The position numbers were made by a program, and so were the translations under genes. From assembly GCF_000960765.1 (NCBI RefSeq), contig NZ_JYNH01000013.1, positions 1 to 60,803 on the forward strand: a stretch of 60,803 nt of DNA, read 5' to 3'. This stretch comes from Desulfosporosinus sp. I2 (lineage in GTDB: Bacteria; Bacillota; Desulfitobacteriia; Desulfitobacteriales; Desulfitobacteriaceae). The notes under the pieces were generated by a model that made no database searches, was not told the DNA's origin, and was given only the letters and a program-made list of their open reading frames with translations. Positions 16,054-25,504 of the stretch are shown one piece after another; the first letter of the stretch is position 1, and each line of letters opens with the position of its first letter.

Positions 16054-16350
16054 CTAAACTAATGTTACTTCCATGAATTCAAGAAGCATTGCGTTTGTAT
16101 CCGCTAAAGCTTGCTTCATTTCTGCGATTTCCTCTTCAGGTGCTTTTCCCCTTTGAGCGAGAGTTCCATCAGGTTTATAAAACTGCAAGTTTACGTATGA
16201 ATCGCCAATTCCCACCTCGTACAAAGATACATCAATTGCATCATCAAATCCTCCTGACTGAGCAATGATTTGCGAATCTCTGTAGCCTTCAGCTTCTATG
16301 ATGTTTTCAATTTTCCCATTCTTAATTAGTGCGTACCTCAATATCCCCAC
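16054..16350 (-). CDS. Phage tail-fibre-associated protein (hypothetical)
   Basis: This is a 98-residue protein. Its N-terminus, RYALIKNGKIENIIEAE, resembles the start of XkdW-like tail proteins, and its C-terminal half is a helix ending in ALADTNAMLLEFMEVTLV. The start overlaps the end of the glycine-rich gene by 13 bases, so they are translationally coupled. It lies in the tail-fibre region and may be a fibre chaperone or baseplate piece. This is a weak assignment by position. Confidence 0.5.
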   Translation of the reverse strand: MGILRYALIKNGKIENIIEAEGYRDSQIIAQSGGFDDAIDVSLYEVGIGDSYVNLQFYKPDGTLAQRGKAPEEEIAEMKQALADTNAMLLEFMEVTLV

Positions 16351-17039
16351 CTCACAACAACTATTCCTGAGCCACCTGCTCTTCGATTAGACGCTGAACG
16401 TGCACCTCCGCCTCCACCGCCTGAGTTAGCTGCTCCTGCGGTAGATGTTGCATCTGTAGTAACTGCTCCTTTACCGCCACCTCCAGCACCTCCAGTTCCT
16501 CCTACGTTCCCAGTATACTGAGTTGCTCCTCCGCCGCCGCCAGCATAAAGGACACCGTCTATTTCGCCAAATTCTCTTGTGGTTGCTCCTTGTCCTGTTC
16601 CACCTGCATATGTTGAACTGACGCCATTTAATCCATTTGATCCGCCATTACCACCATCTGCGCTACTTCCACCGCCGCCTCCGCCTGAGCCTCCATTACC
16701 ACCAGGCCCAACACTATTGTCTGCTTGGGCTACGCTTCCACCGCCGTTCGCGCGATAGTTACTATCCTTAAATTGGCTATATCCACCTGTGGAACCAGCG
16801 GCTCCACCTGCTCCAACGGTAATGCTGATACTTTCCCCTGGTGTTACTGGCACATCTAAATAAGTTTGCGTATAGCCCCCACCGCCACCTCCGCCAGCAC
16901 CGCCACCGCCACCACCGACTAGAAACACATCAACGGCAGTTAGATTTTCAGGTACAGTCCACGTTGTTGAAAGAGGACATGCTATTTTTGTAGGTATGAC
17001 ACTTGCACCGCCGCGCCTTATAATCAATGCTTCGCCCAT
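16338..17039 (-). CDS. Glycine-rich tail tip/fibre protein
   Basis: This 233-residue protein is over a third glycine in the region 45-225, with runs of GGGG and GG-S-A patterns. The N-terminal TWTVPENLTAVDVFLVGGGGGG motif is the start of the Gly-rich domain found in phage tail fibres and tips. The ending SGIVVVRW is typical of this domain. Such proteins form tip structures that contact the receptor. It follows the fibre gene with no gap. Confidence 0.7.
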   Translation of the reverse strand: MGEALIIRRGGASVIPTKIACPLSTTWTVPENLTAVDVFLVGGGGGGAGGGGGGGYTQTYLDVPVTPGESISITVGAGGAAGSTGGYSQFKDSNYRANGGGSVAQADNSVGPGGNGGSGGGGGGSSADGGNGGSNGLNGVSSTYAGGTGQGATTREFGEIDGVLYAGGGGGATQYTGNVGGTGGAGGGGKGAVTTDATSTAGAANSGGGGGGARSASNRRAGGSGIVVVRWGY

Positions 17040-18056
17040 CTACCTCACCACCTTTAGTTGTATTGGTAATGCGACTGTCGGTGCTTTTTTGGCATACAAA
17101 GTTATTGAATCGTTGGCTGTTGTTATTCTATATATCTGGCTCCAAGCGTCTAATCTCGCTTCATCTGTGGAGTATGTTCCACCCATTGTTACATCTACAA
17201 TGGGGTTATCTGTTGCAAGGATGCCTGCAACAGCCTGTGTTTTAGTAAAAGGTGCTTGGGCTCCAGCCCATGCTGTGTCTAGTGTGGTAGTGAGCGTCCC
17301 GTGCTTTACGTGAGCGAGTTCTGATAATGTCGCACTTTCAGCCAAATGCGCAGTAACATCATCGAATAGGGCAACACCACCCACTGCCCCTTTTTGGGAT
17401 AATGGCATTGCATTCGTAGCCAGGGTTCCTTGTGCTGCGGTGGCATAGGCTGTGGACGCTGTGTAGGCGGCTGTCCCTAATCCAAGGATTGTTTTCACTT
17501 CCTCCAACGTTTTCTTAACGAACACTCCTGCTCCAGAAGAAACCAAGAAGTCACTGACTGCCGTTGCGAGTGAATGGGCTATCTTTTTGTCGAGTTCTAC
17601 TTTTAACCCGGCAGGGTGTACTGCCCTTGTGTTATCCGTTCCAGTCGTTGTCTCAGCTGCGGTCGCTAGTTCTACATGGCCCTTGACTGTTTGAGATGAA
17701 TTTTCAGCTAAGTGTGAAGTAACCGCTGCTTGGTCAGCCTTAGCCGTATCGGAAGGATGCGTATGATCCGCTCGAGCAAACTTTGTTGCCACCCCAACTG
17801 TCGCTACCCCGTCCATTACAGGCGCTACGGTTCCAGCTTGAGCCAATACAAAGGCAGTTGACGCTGCTTGGGTTGTGTTTGTATTTACCGCAGCTGTTGG
17901 AACCGTGGGGGTACCAGTCAACGTCGGAGACGCAAGTGGTGCTTTCAAAGCAACAGCTGCGTCAATTAAGTCCATATTTGTGTTAATGACGCCGATATCG
18001 ACGGTATCCGTTCCCGCTGGTTTTGTAAGGTTATAATTTGGTGTATTTGTCGCCAT
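17040..18056 (-). CDS. Phage tail fibre protein
   Basis: This 338-residue protein starts NYNLTKPAGTDTVDIGVINTNMD, the usual opening of Firmicute phage fibres, with a following SPTLTGTPTVPTA repeat and ADHTHPSDTAK elements. The middle is Ala/Thr/Val-rich, low-complexity and likely a trimeric shaft. The C-terminus (about 300-338) is a beta-domain. It presumably binds the host surface and lies after the baseplate genes as expected. Confidence 0.85.
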   Translation of the reverse strand: MATNTPNYNLTKPAGTDTVDIGVINTNMDLIDAAVALKAPLASPTLTGTPTVPTAAVNTNTTQAASTAFVLAQAGTVAPVMDGVATVGVATKFARADHTHPSDTAKADQAAVTSHLAENSSQTVKGHVELATAAETTTGTDNTRAVHPAGLKVELDKKIAHSLATAVSDFLVSSGAGVFVKKTLEEVKTILGLGTAAYTASTAYATAAQGTLATNAMPLSQKGAVGGVALFDDVTAHLAESATLSELAHVKHGTLTTTLDTAWAGAQAPFTKTQAVAGILATDNPIVDVTMGGTYSTDEARLDAWSQIYRITTANDSITLYAKKAPTVALPIQLKVVR

Positions 18057-18070
18057 AGTGATCTCCCTTC

Positions 18071-18685
18071 TTAGGAGTATACTTTTAAATCATTCCAAGT
18101 CTGTGAGGAGCATTCGCCCCATTGTAAACCCGACACTCTATTCCACCACGAGTACGCGTACTCAAAACTATAGGCGAGGTGCGCAGGTTTAATCTCGTTA
18201 ATCGTTTCAATGAGACCCGCCATATTCGCAGGTATTCCTAGTACACCGATGAATTTTAGGACAAAGGTATTATTCTCTGGGTCTTCTAAAACCTGTACTT
18301 CTGCATTGGTGTAGGCTAAGGCAGTGTTTTTAAGCATTTGCTTGGTCACGGTTCCGTTACCCCGTCGCTTAGCCTTTACAATTTCTCGTCTCGTTTCAAG
18401 CGTTTTGGATAGATCCGTTACGATTCCATGTTCGCTCTCCCATAGTTCTAGTGCCCAGGTGGCTGTATCTATAAAGCATTGGTTCAGGAGGTCTGTTCTC
18501 CGAGCGTTGAAGAGCCCGATTTCACGAGCTTGTGTTGCTTGCAGTTCGTTCATGATTCGGACATTTTTAAGATAATTGGGCAGATACCCCATCAAATCTG
18601 GGGTCAATAACTGAATTTGCTCATCGTTTGGAGGATCAATATCCTGTGTGTACATCAAAACCCCATAATAAGAGTCGCTATACAT
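18071..18685 (-). CDS. YmfQ/DUF2313-like baseplate protein
   Basis: This 204-residue protein contains VTDLSKTLETRREIVKAKRRGNG followed by TVTKQMLKN and ends with the Trp-rich WWNRVSGLQWGECSSQTWN, the pattern of YmfQ-type tail proteins of PBSX-like and Mu-like phages. The protein links the baseplate J wedge to the fibre. It is preceded by fibre-adaptor genes and followed by the fibre gene, a common order in contractile-tail phages. Confidence 0.75.
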   Translation of the reverse strand: MYSDSYYGVLMYTQDIDPPNDEQIQLLTPDLMGYLPNYLKNVRIMNELQATQAREIGLFNARRTDLLNQCFIDTATWALELWESEHGIVTDLSKTLETRREIVKAKRRGNGTVTKQMLKNTALAYTNAEVQVLEDPENNTFVLKFIGVLGIPANMAGLIETINEIKPAHLAYSFEYAYSWWNRVSGLQWGECSSQTWNDLKVYS

Positions 18686-18690
18686 TTTCC

Positions 18691-18948
18691 CTAGACCCCC
18701 TTTAACTGGTTCCAGGTTACGGGTCCAGTCACCGTTTTCGATCGATCGACGATTCCGTCATTATTGGTGTCATAAATGGATTTGAGCATATCCCCAACTG
18801 TTTGAGCCGCGACCAGAAGCGCGTTCCCTGAGTCTGTGCCAATATAGAGTTTTTTGGTATCGGTCGTAATACCCAATTCGCCATCGGCAAGGGTTGGGAG
18901 GTTGGCCTCAAGACCCTTTCGTATCGTTATTAATACCTTTCTCGCCAC
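18691..18948 (-). CDS. Small tropism-determinant-like protein
   Basis: This 85-residue protein has an N-terminal motif with NLPTLADGELGITTDTKKLYIG, the same motif that opens the 337-residue protein at 18961. It is found at the N-terminus of phage fibres and tropism determinants. The C-terminus carries a DTNNDGIVD calcium-loop-like stretch. It is probably a short fibre or a truncated paralogue of its neighbour. Confidence 0.55.
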   Translation of the reverse strand: MARKVLITIRKGLEANLPTLADGELGITTDTKKLYIGTDSGNALLVAAQTVGDMLKSIYDTNNDGIVDRSKTVTGPVTWNQLKGV

Positions 18949-18960
18949 ATCATCTCCCTC

Positions 18961-19974
18961 CTAAAAGGTCCCACCATCAACATTAACCACCATCAACCGA
19001 TTACCGTTGGCAGCATCGTACTGGATTGAGTCGGCATCGATGTTGGCCGCTACACCATTGGCATCGACCGTTATACCTTTATAGGGTTTAGCACTAATTG
19101 CATCAGCCGCAACGGTTATGCCGTTACCCGCTCCGATGTTAAGCGTTACTGAGTCAGCTTGTCCTCCACCCGTAAGCCCGGACCCAGCAGTCACGGTTTG
19201 AAGAGCCCCACCCGTTCTAACCCAAGCAGATCCACTCCAGCCATACAACTTCAACTCGTCGTCAACGAATAGATTCCAGCCAACATCCGGAACATAAAAC
19301 TGCCAAGCGGCTCCATCCCACTCAGCAATGTGGTTCGTGTGCGTTAGCCAGGCTCCTGTTGGAGTGGCTGCGACAATGTAGCGGTCTCCCGTTACAGGGG
19401 AACCTGGAGGGGTTGCTAGGTTCTGGTCTTTTACCGACGCTTGGGGCTCGATGTTATGCTTGGCCAGCTCGATTTCATTATTTATCTTTTGGGCTGACCA
19501 GAGATCTGTTGTGGCTGTTCCACTATCGTTTATAAGTCGATGCTTTGTTACGTCGTCGATGTGCGTTCTCGCTTGAGCTGCTGTTACCGTGTTGGTCCCA
19601 TCGCTGATCCGGCTTACTTGGCCACTGCTTAGTTCGGTCGCTTTAACCTTGCCATACGTCGTCCCGTCCGCTACGTTATCTAAGGTCCCTGTCAGATCAG
19701 CGAGGCTAATTACATTGGCCCTTTGCCACGCTACACCATCATCGAGGTACACATAGCCAAGATTTGTTCCACTGCTTACGTAGTAGAACCTTCCGGCGAC
19801 TGCTGCGTTGGGCCTTGAAGCATAAGTCCCCATCATCGCTCGACCGACTAAGACATTGGCGGCTCCATCCCCGATATAGACTTCTTTGGTATCTGTACAA
19901 AAGCCCATCTCCCCAGCCACTAACGTCGGCAGATTGATCTTTAATCCTCGTTTAATCTTGACTACTTGAGGCAT
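18961..19974 (-). CDS. Phage tail fibre/adhesin with DUF2793-like domain
   Basis: In this 337-residue protein, residues 1-40 carry the INLPTLVAGEMGFCTDTKEVYIG motif shared with the small gene beside it. Residues 195-265 resemble DUF2793 (PQASVKDQNLATPPGSP, then GDRYIVAATPTGAW and HIAEWDGAAWQF). The C-terminal region is Ala-Gly-rich and ends with a short beta tail that recurs at the end of the 139-residue protein at 19990 (DGGTF versus DGGSFL). It is probably part of a receptor-binding complex. No reverse transcriptase or diversity repeat was seen nearby. Confidence 0.65.
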   Translation of the reverse strand: MPQVVKIKRGLKINLPTLVAGEMGFCTDTKEVYIGDGAANVLVGRAMMGTYASRPNAAVAGRFYYVSSGTNLGYVYLDDGVAWQRANVISLADLTGTLDNVADGTTYGKVKATELSSGQVSRISDGTNTVTAAQARTHIDDVTKHRLINDSGTATTDLWSAQKINNEIELAKHNIEPQASVKDQNLATPPGSPVTGDRYIVAATPTGAWLTHTNHIAEWDGAAWQFYVPDVGWNLFVDDELKLYGWSGSAWVRTGGALQTVTAGSGLTGGGQADSVTLNIGAGNGITVAADAISAKPYKGITVDANGVAANIDADSIQYDAANGNRLMVVNVDGGTF

Positions 19975-19989
19975 TGTTCTTCCTCCTTT

Positions 19990-20409
19990 TTACAAGAAAC
20001 TCCCACCATCGATCTCCGCATTTTGAATGTGGCAAGCCTGATCTGCCTTATGTCTCTCCAGCTCCGTTTGAGTGTTAACGATGGAATTTTGGACGACGTT
20101 AATATCCGCTGCCTCCACGATGTCCCCAGGAGTTTCGTAAGTGACATAGACAAACTCTGCGGTCGAGAATACTTTAATGATTCGCCGCCAAGGTTCTTCC
20201 CCCGGCAGACTGAGTGTATAGGCCAGCACCTGTTCACCTGTTAATTTACTCCCCGTATACACTAGAACACTACCGTTATTGATGCTGTCATGGGCTAAAT
20301 CGCCTTCGAAGAATCCATCCACCATCGGTATTTTTTCCTCGACAACATAAAAACCTGTTTGCTTCTTGTTTAATTTCTCTGGAAATTGATCGACATTTTG
20401 CGGATACAT
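19990..20409 (-). CDS. Baseplate/fibre-attachment protein (hypothetical)
   Basis: This 139-residue protein begins MYPQNVDQFPEKLNKK and has a beta-rich centre (SVLVYTGSKLTGEQVLAY), then a helical C-terminus ending in the fibre-tip-like EIDGGSFL. It lies directly after the baseplate J gene. This position in PBSX-like phages is taken by a protein linking the baseplate to fibres. I cannot name the family. Confidence 0.5.
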   Translation of the reverse strand: MYPQNVDQFPEKLNKKQTGFYVVEEKIPMVDGFFEGDLAHDSINNGSVLVYTGSKLTGEQVLAYTLSLPGEEPWRRIIKVFSTAEFVYVTYETPGDIVEAADINVVQNSIVNTQTELERHKADQACHIQNAEIDGGSFL

Positions 20410-20413
20410 GGTC

Positions 20414-21472
20414 TTACACCCCCAAACTTAAGACGCCTAATACCGCAACCTCTTCTTCGCCAACGATCATATTTTGGGCAAGTCCATTCATTTGTAAATT
20501 GGAATAGTCCGAGACCCCCAGTACCGATAGTAATAGGCTTCCGACCTGAGCGAAACTAACGTGTGAGGACAAAAACGCGATTGATTTCAGATACTCAGTA
20601 ACAACCTCACCCAGAGTATCCTGTACTTGGTTTAGAGTAATCCCGTTGGAAAGGACCACGGTCGCGGACAGATTGATTAATTTTTCAGTGGCACTTACCA
20701 CGGTAACGGTGGCACCTATGGGTCGGTTATCCTCGATGTGCTCTGTAACTTCGCTAAGTAGACTACTGTTGATAGCCCGTTTGTTGGAGTCGATGGCAAC
20801 CACCTTCACTGTGCCGGGTCCATTCCAGAGCGGATAGACACGCGCGGCTCCTATTCCAGGGACTTCTATCGCCCATTGAACGTAATGTGCGACGTTTCCG
20901 CTGGTGGATGGGGTTCGCGCACGACTGAGCAACCTAGAAAGCAAGGCATCATCGGTTTCAGCATCGTTTCCCCCAGTGATTGGACTGGAATTATTAACTC
21001 CTGTGATACCACTTATTGCTGCGGGTATTTGGATTACCGTATTTTCTGGGACATTGTAAACTGTACCAACATCAACCGCTTGGATCATTACGGTTACCAC
21101 CCCGCCAGTAATAACTCCTAGGGCCGTAGTAATATATCGTAATCCGCCGGGGGTTTGTACCGTCGTTCCCAGTGGTATGGGCGTTGTCTCCACTCCAGTA
21201 AAGGTGACTTGACCTGTTGCGGTCGTACCATCTTTAGGGGTAACCCCAAATTCGGTACACCGTAATCTTAATTCTGTTGAGTACCCATTGGCGGCTGCGC
21301 TTTGAGCGAAGACCATCTTTAGAACTTCATCCAGCAGCAGTTCGCTTTTTGCTAGCGCTTGGCTTGCTGGAGAAAGCGCGTCATAAATAAGAGAGCCTTC
21401 TGATTTATTCACATCAGAAGGCACGTTTTCTAGCATTCTATTAAGTATTGTTAAGCTGTCCTCACTAAACAT
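20414..21472 (-). CDS. Baseplate J-like protein
   Basis: ATG 21472 has a GGGAGG site 9 bases upstream, giving 352 residues. The protein matches Baseplate_J: SLIYDALSPASQALAK near the start, GYSTELRLRCTEFGV, SPITGGNDAETDDALLSRLLSR near residue 165, and a C-terminal LSSHVSFAQVGSLLLSVLGV. It builds the wedge of the contractile baseplate. Translation of the upstream DUF2634 gene overlaps it by 8 bases. Confidence 0.93.
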   Translation of the reverse strand: MFSEDSLTILNRMLENVPSDVNKSEGSLIYDALSPASQALAKSELLLDEVLKMVFAQSAAANGYSTELRLRCTEFGVTPKDGTTATGQVTFTGVETTPIPLGTTVQTPGGLRYITTALGVITGGVVTVMIQAVDVGTVYNVPENTVIQIPAAISGITGVNNSSPITGGNDAETDDALLSRLLSRARTPSTSGNVAHYVQWAIEVPGIGAARVYPLWNGPGTVKVVAIDSNKRAINSSLLSEVTEHIEDNRPIGATVTVVSATEKLINLSATVVLSNGITLNQVQDTLGEVVTEYLKSIAFLSSHVSFAQVGSLLLSVLGVSDYSNLQMNGLAQNMIVGEEEVAVLGVLSLGV

Positions 21473-21902
21473 GGGTGCTAACCTCCCCATAGATCGTTAT
21501 GGTGGTGAAGCTAACGTCCGTCCTGCTACCGTCAATCTCTACCTTAATATTTTTAACACCCCTAATGTATGGATTGATAAGCAGCGCCTCAATTAAATAC
21601 CTCTCTATTTCAGACTGTAAGGCCCCTCTAGAAAGAGTCTGATTGATGAGTGATTCTGATTCGTTACCATACTTTCCCGTGTAGGCTTTATACCTGTTCT
21701 TCGCGGTGTAAAGAGCCTTCCAAACCCAAATCTTGACCGCTTCTTTGCCCGTTACAATGACATTTTTCCCGCTATATAATAGGAAGTCATTATTATTGAA
21801 ATCCCACGCATATTCTTTAGCCAGTGGTAATTCTGTTGTGGTTGTTACTGTTGATTGAATAAGGTCGCTTATATTGATGACCTCTGACGGAAATATACTC
21901 AT
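21465..21902 (-). CDS. DUF2634 baseplate protein (gp25/XkdS-like)
   Basis: In this 145-residue protein a central KEAVKIWVWKALYTAKNRYKAYTGKYGNE stretch followed by EIERYLIEALLINPYI matches the DUF2634/XkdS pattern (T4 gp25-like lysozyme-fold wedge protein). It acts in baseplate assembly. It overlaps the upstream DUF2577 stop by 4 bases (ATGA) and is coupled to the J gene. Confidence 0.88.
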   Translation of the reverse strand: MSIFPSEVINISDLIQSTVTTTTELPLAKEYAWDFNNNDFLLYSGKNVIVTGKEAVKIWVWKALYTAKNRYKAYTGKYGNESESLINQTLSRGALQSEIERYLIEALLINPYIRGVKNIKVEIDGSRTDVSFTTITIYGEVSTHV

Positions 21903-22198
21903 GGGCTCACGATCCTTGCCAAGACGATGTAGGTCTGCTCATCGAGCGTTGGTATTAAGGCGACGATATCCTCTGCCTTAAGTCCCTCAGTATCTAGTAA
22001 TAAATAATCCGCGACTAGGAGGTTTTCCTTACCGATCTGCAGGTCCCCGAGCTTGATGGTTAGCGGGTCCGGGGAAACAACGACTCCTACCTGAACGTAA
22101 GGGGTGTTGAACTTTGCCCCTTGCGTTCTCATATGGTTGATGATTGCGCTATATGGGTTCTTGATAACATCACCCCTTACTGTCCATAACGTTTCCAA
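21899..22198 (-). CDS. DUF2577 (XkdR-like) baseplate protein
   Basis: This protein has about 99 residues. The fold core contains VQVGVVVSPDPLTIKLGDLQI and a C-terminal beta-strand LDEQTYIVLARIV, as in XkdR/DUF2577. The start is uncertain: the TTG at 22198 has no ribosome binding site, while AAGGGGTGAT (the end of the upstream gene) sits 8 bases before an ATC codon for I12. The gene overlaps its upstream neighbour by 29 bases if the TTG is used. Confidence 0.75.
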   Translation of the reverse strand: METLWTVRGDVIKNPYSAIINHMRTQGAKFNTPYVQVGVVVSPDPLTIKLGDLQIGKENLLVADYLLLDTEGLKAEDIVALIPTLDEQTYIVLARIVSP

Positions 22199-23156
22199 AA
22201 CTGAGACTCAAGGACATTGTGTATTTACCAGTACCGGGTTCCCATGTGTGGGTATCCCCCTCAATATACATCAGCGCATTTTGAAGAATATCAACATAAA
22301 AGACTCCGGTGTTAACTGCATACCCTGTACGGCAGTTCCAATTCCCTAAAGCCGAAAGGGTTACGGTACGCTGTACATCCTTGATAATTCCAGCAGCTAC
22401 AGCAAAGCTGTCTTTGTCAGCTTCCTTGGTATAATTATCTTGGAGTAGGCCATATGCTTGAATCGAGCCGCTACTGCTGACTTCTCCAACATAGCTATTT
22501 CCCTCGTCGTAAATCTTCACTTTGTTGACCACCTCGGCGAGGGAATCTCGGTAGCTGGCACTAAGAATGTTATTACCTGTCCCGTCTAACCTAGATCTCA
22601 ACGTATAATCCGCCACGCTCGTTCCCTTTTCGATGACGCACAGCTTTGATCCATCCATAACTGGAACGTACTTTTTCCCGTTTGTTTTTGACGCCTGGGT
22701 GTACAATTCCATGATGGCTTCATAGCCGGTTTTTTGAGCTATGAGCCGATTAACCTTAATTCCGGTGCTTGCAATCTCACCAGTTTCTATCCCTAATTCA
22801 GCGCATATCTTTCTCGTCGCATCGTCCGGGGTTGTGTTTATGAAGTTATATGTCACCTTTGATTTCGTAAGATAAATTAAATAATCGTAAGCAAGAAAGG
22901 GTAGTTCTTCGGATGCAGAATTGATCTCCCGGTCCCAGGCTACTCCTCGAAATATTTCTTTTCCGTCTAGTAGAAGCCAAACTTTAGTCCCCGGCCCAAT
23001 TTGAGTCCGAGGTTGATTTCTGTCCCAAATCGGGTAGGCCAGTGTGATGTCTAATTTTCTCGCGGCTTGGGTCTTGTCCCCTGAGCAACTGATACTCTTA
23101 ACAACCTTGGTTATATCCCTCACGACCCCATTATAAAAACTATAAAGTTTAATCAT
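22170..23156 (-). CDS. XkdQ-like hub protein (late control D fold)
   Basis: This 328-residue protein carries a SYRDSLAEVVNKVKIYDEGN segment and LSALGNWNCRTGYAVNTGV, typical of XkdQ/YqbQ. These proteins have the T4 gp27/late-control-D hub fold that connects the tail tube to the spike. It lies between the LysM-type neighbour and DUF2577, a conserved PBSX order. Its start overlaps the upstream stop. Confidence 0.85.
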   Translation of the reverse strand: MIKLYSFYNGVVRDITKVVKSISCSGDKTQAARKLDITLAYPIWDRNQPRTQIGPGTKVWLLLDGKEIFRGVAWDREINSASEELPFLAYDYLIYLTKSKVTYNFINTTPDDATRKICAELGIETGEIASTGIKVNRLIAQKTGYEAIMELYTQASKTNGKKYVPVMDGSKLCVIEKGTSVADYTLRSRLDGTGNNILSASYRDSLAEVVNKVKIYDEGNSYVGEVSSSGSIQAYGLLQDNYTKEADKDSFAVAAGIIKDVQRTVTLSALGNWNCRTGYAVNTGVFYVDILQNALMYIEGDTHTWEPGTGKYTMSLSLSFGNVMDSKG

Positions 23157-23563
23157 AGTGCGATCGTCCTGTACTCTTTAAGTTGTAAACTAAAATACAC
23201 GTCACCTGTGCCGTCTCGCACCCCGTAATCAAAGGATTCGATCGTACATTCAGTGTTGATTGCTCCTGGCACGATATACCGGATAGGCTTACCGCTCGCC
23301 ATCCACTTTTCAATTAAGTCGGTGCAAACGTTCGGCTCTGGAAAGGGTTTGTACTGACAAAAGCTATACACTTGTTTAGGGAAAAAGGATTCTAGGGAAG
23401 GGATCTCCGCGAGCTTTTGCTTGCCAATAAAACTGACCTCGCCTAAGCCTTCAACAACGACTGTGCTGTTATTTAACGATTTCTTAATTGAATAATTCGG
23501 TGGAGGGACCGGAAGGCGAAGTGTTTCTGATCCTTGCGTTAGCCAAAATTCCATGCCCTCCAT
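23153..23563 (-). CDS. XkdP-like tail protein, short form
   Basis: In this 136-residue protein the start MEFWLTQGSETLRLPVPPPNYSI and LGEVSFIGKQKLAEIPSLESFFP match the N-terminal domain of XkdP/YqbP. Bacillus XkdP has an extra C-terminal LysM domain of about 50 residues, which is absent here. Known members connect the tape measure and hub region. The stop overlaps the XkdQ start. Confidence 0.8.
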   Translation of the reverse strand: MEGMEFWLTQGSETLRLPVPPPNYSIKKSLNNSTVVVEGLGEVSFIGKQKLAEIPSLESFFPKQVYSFCQYKPFPEPNVCTDLIEKWMASGKPIRYIVPGAINTECTIESFDYGVRDGTGDVYFSLQLKEYRTIAL

Positions 23564-23569
23564 CCTCCT

Positions 23570-25486
23570 TTACATATTCGCAGCCGCCGCGTCGAGTTTC
23601 TGTACGATCGCGTTTGCTATTCTTTGGACATCTGCCTCTTCCCTTACGACTGTTCCGTTCATATGAACCACTACACTACTGCTTGAGCCTCCACCGTTGT
23701 ATGGATTCTGGCTTGCCGTTTGAACTCTTTCACCTTTGTGGAGCTTGGCTATATACCCATCGAAGGGAACATAATCTAGTCCATTGGCGTGATTTCCATC
23801 GATTCCTCGTGCGGAGCGCAGACCATCCGATGTGCTATTTCCGGAAGTATCTAAGCTCACCCTTGCGATCAGGGGGATGTTTACCCCCGGAATTAAGTTG
23901 ATTTTATCGATGAGGGTATTAATTAACCCAATGGCCCCGTTTACTCCTGTTTTAAAGACATTTTCAATGCTTAACCATAAATCGCTCGCTTTTTCTTTAA
24001 CCGTGTCCCAGTTTTTATAGAGCAGTATTCCTGCGCCGATGAGCAGCCCAATGCCAATGATTACGAGGCCCATGGGGTTTAAGTTCATTGCAAAATTCAA
24101 TGCAAGCTGTGCAGCAGTTACAGCAATTGTCACCACTTCCATCGCCATCATCACCGCTTTATACGTTCCAAACGCAATGGCGATGCCAGTAATGAAAGGC
24201 CCTAACGTTCCCCAGTTTGTCTTGAAGAAGTTATACACCCCGGTTGCCTTCTCTAACACGCTGCCTAAGATATCTCTAACCTTTGGAATTCCTGTGTCTG
24301 CCACCCACGATATAACTGGCCTAGTTGTTTCGAATGCATCGCTCAGATACTTTTTCAGGGTCGGTAACTTGCTTACTGCAAAACCGATTCCATCCGCTAT
24401 TTTGAGGCCGAACTTGTCCATTTGTGGGCTGTACTTATCAATCAAATCGATGATCGTCGTTAAGGTTGGTTTCAATCTTTCGAGCATGGCTTTTCCAGTG
24501 TCCTGAACCTTTGAGCCTAAGTTTCCTGTGATCGTACTCATCAAGCCCGTTCCACTTTGAGATAGTTTTTCCGAGCCGCCTTTAAAGTAGGGGTTCAACT
24601 TTTTATTAACGAGCGTTTAGTAAGCTGTCATGGTTTCCGTATTTGACAGATCATCATTTTTGCCTTTGCCTACAAACCCTTTAAATTCTTCGGCGCTGAT
24701 CTTAAAGCCAAATTCTTTCATTCTCTCAAACTCGCCGTTCTTGGCGTCGGCAAGGGCCTCCATCGAGTCACTAATTGTCTTACCGGGGTTAAGCGCGGCC
24801 ATATCCCCGGCGAGCTTCACTAAATCCATAGCCCCTTTCGTGTCTCCGCCCATCACGTTCACAGCCCTTGCCCCTGCTCCGATTACCTCCGATGTTGAAA
24901 ACGGTGTGGCATCGGCATTTCTTCTTAAGTCCTTGATATAGCTGTCGCGCATACCCGTTACATCTGCGTCACTTTTGCCTTGATTGTTCACCCCGATGAA
25001 ATGCTTCATGGCAATTTCTTGTTGTTCAAGCATTGCGCCGCTTTTTAGCGCCACAACTGCTCCGGCCCCGACCGTTGCCCCAACGATCATTGCTCCTGCA
25101 GCTAAATTCTTGAGTGCTGCTAATTTACTTGTGATGCCACTAATAACACTGCTCGCTGCATCTCTAATTCGAACGACTGGGGCAATCGCTCGTCTGCCCA
25201 GTGCGTTCATCTCGTTTTGAATCCGTTGTCTTTCTCGCGCTGCATTGTCCCGTATGGCCACTTGAGTCACGATTCTAGTTCTTAAGGGTTCAATGGCGGT
25301 CCTAATTCTCGAGATTGTCCGAGTGGCAGCCGTTGCATTGAGCCGAACTTCCATCTGCTGTCGCAGGGTTCTCTGTGTGGCGGCAACATCTTGTCTAAAG
25401 GCTGACTGTTCGCGCCTTACACCTCTCAAAGTGGCGCTCATATTGTCTCTAAGTGTCAGGGTGGCCCCGATAACGTGCCCCGCCAT
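23570..25486 (-). pseudogene. Tape measure protein, interrupted by one TAA
   Basis: Two consecutive open segments (25486-24617, 289 residues; 24616-23570, 348 residues) are in the same frame and separated only by TAA at 24619-24617 (TAC-TAA-ACG). The sequence across the stop is continuous with a tape measure protein: an Ala/Arg-rich coiled N-terminus, hydrophobic helices (about 135-155), ATPFSTSEVIGAGARAVNVMGGD, then GGSEKLSQSGTGLMSTITGNL, transmembrane-like helices and a C-terminal RVQTASQNPYNGGGSSSSV. Tape measures set tail length. A nonsense change here should abolish normal tails unless the stop is read through or the second part starts internally at TTG 24598. Confidence 0.8.
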
Positions 25487-25504
25487 GCTCTCACCTCACT
25501 AAAA

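Noticed and set aside
18691-19974. Diversity-generating retroelement target (tropism-determinant-like N-termini)
   Set aside because: No reverse transcriptase or template repeat was found in the window, so only fibre proteins are called.
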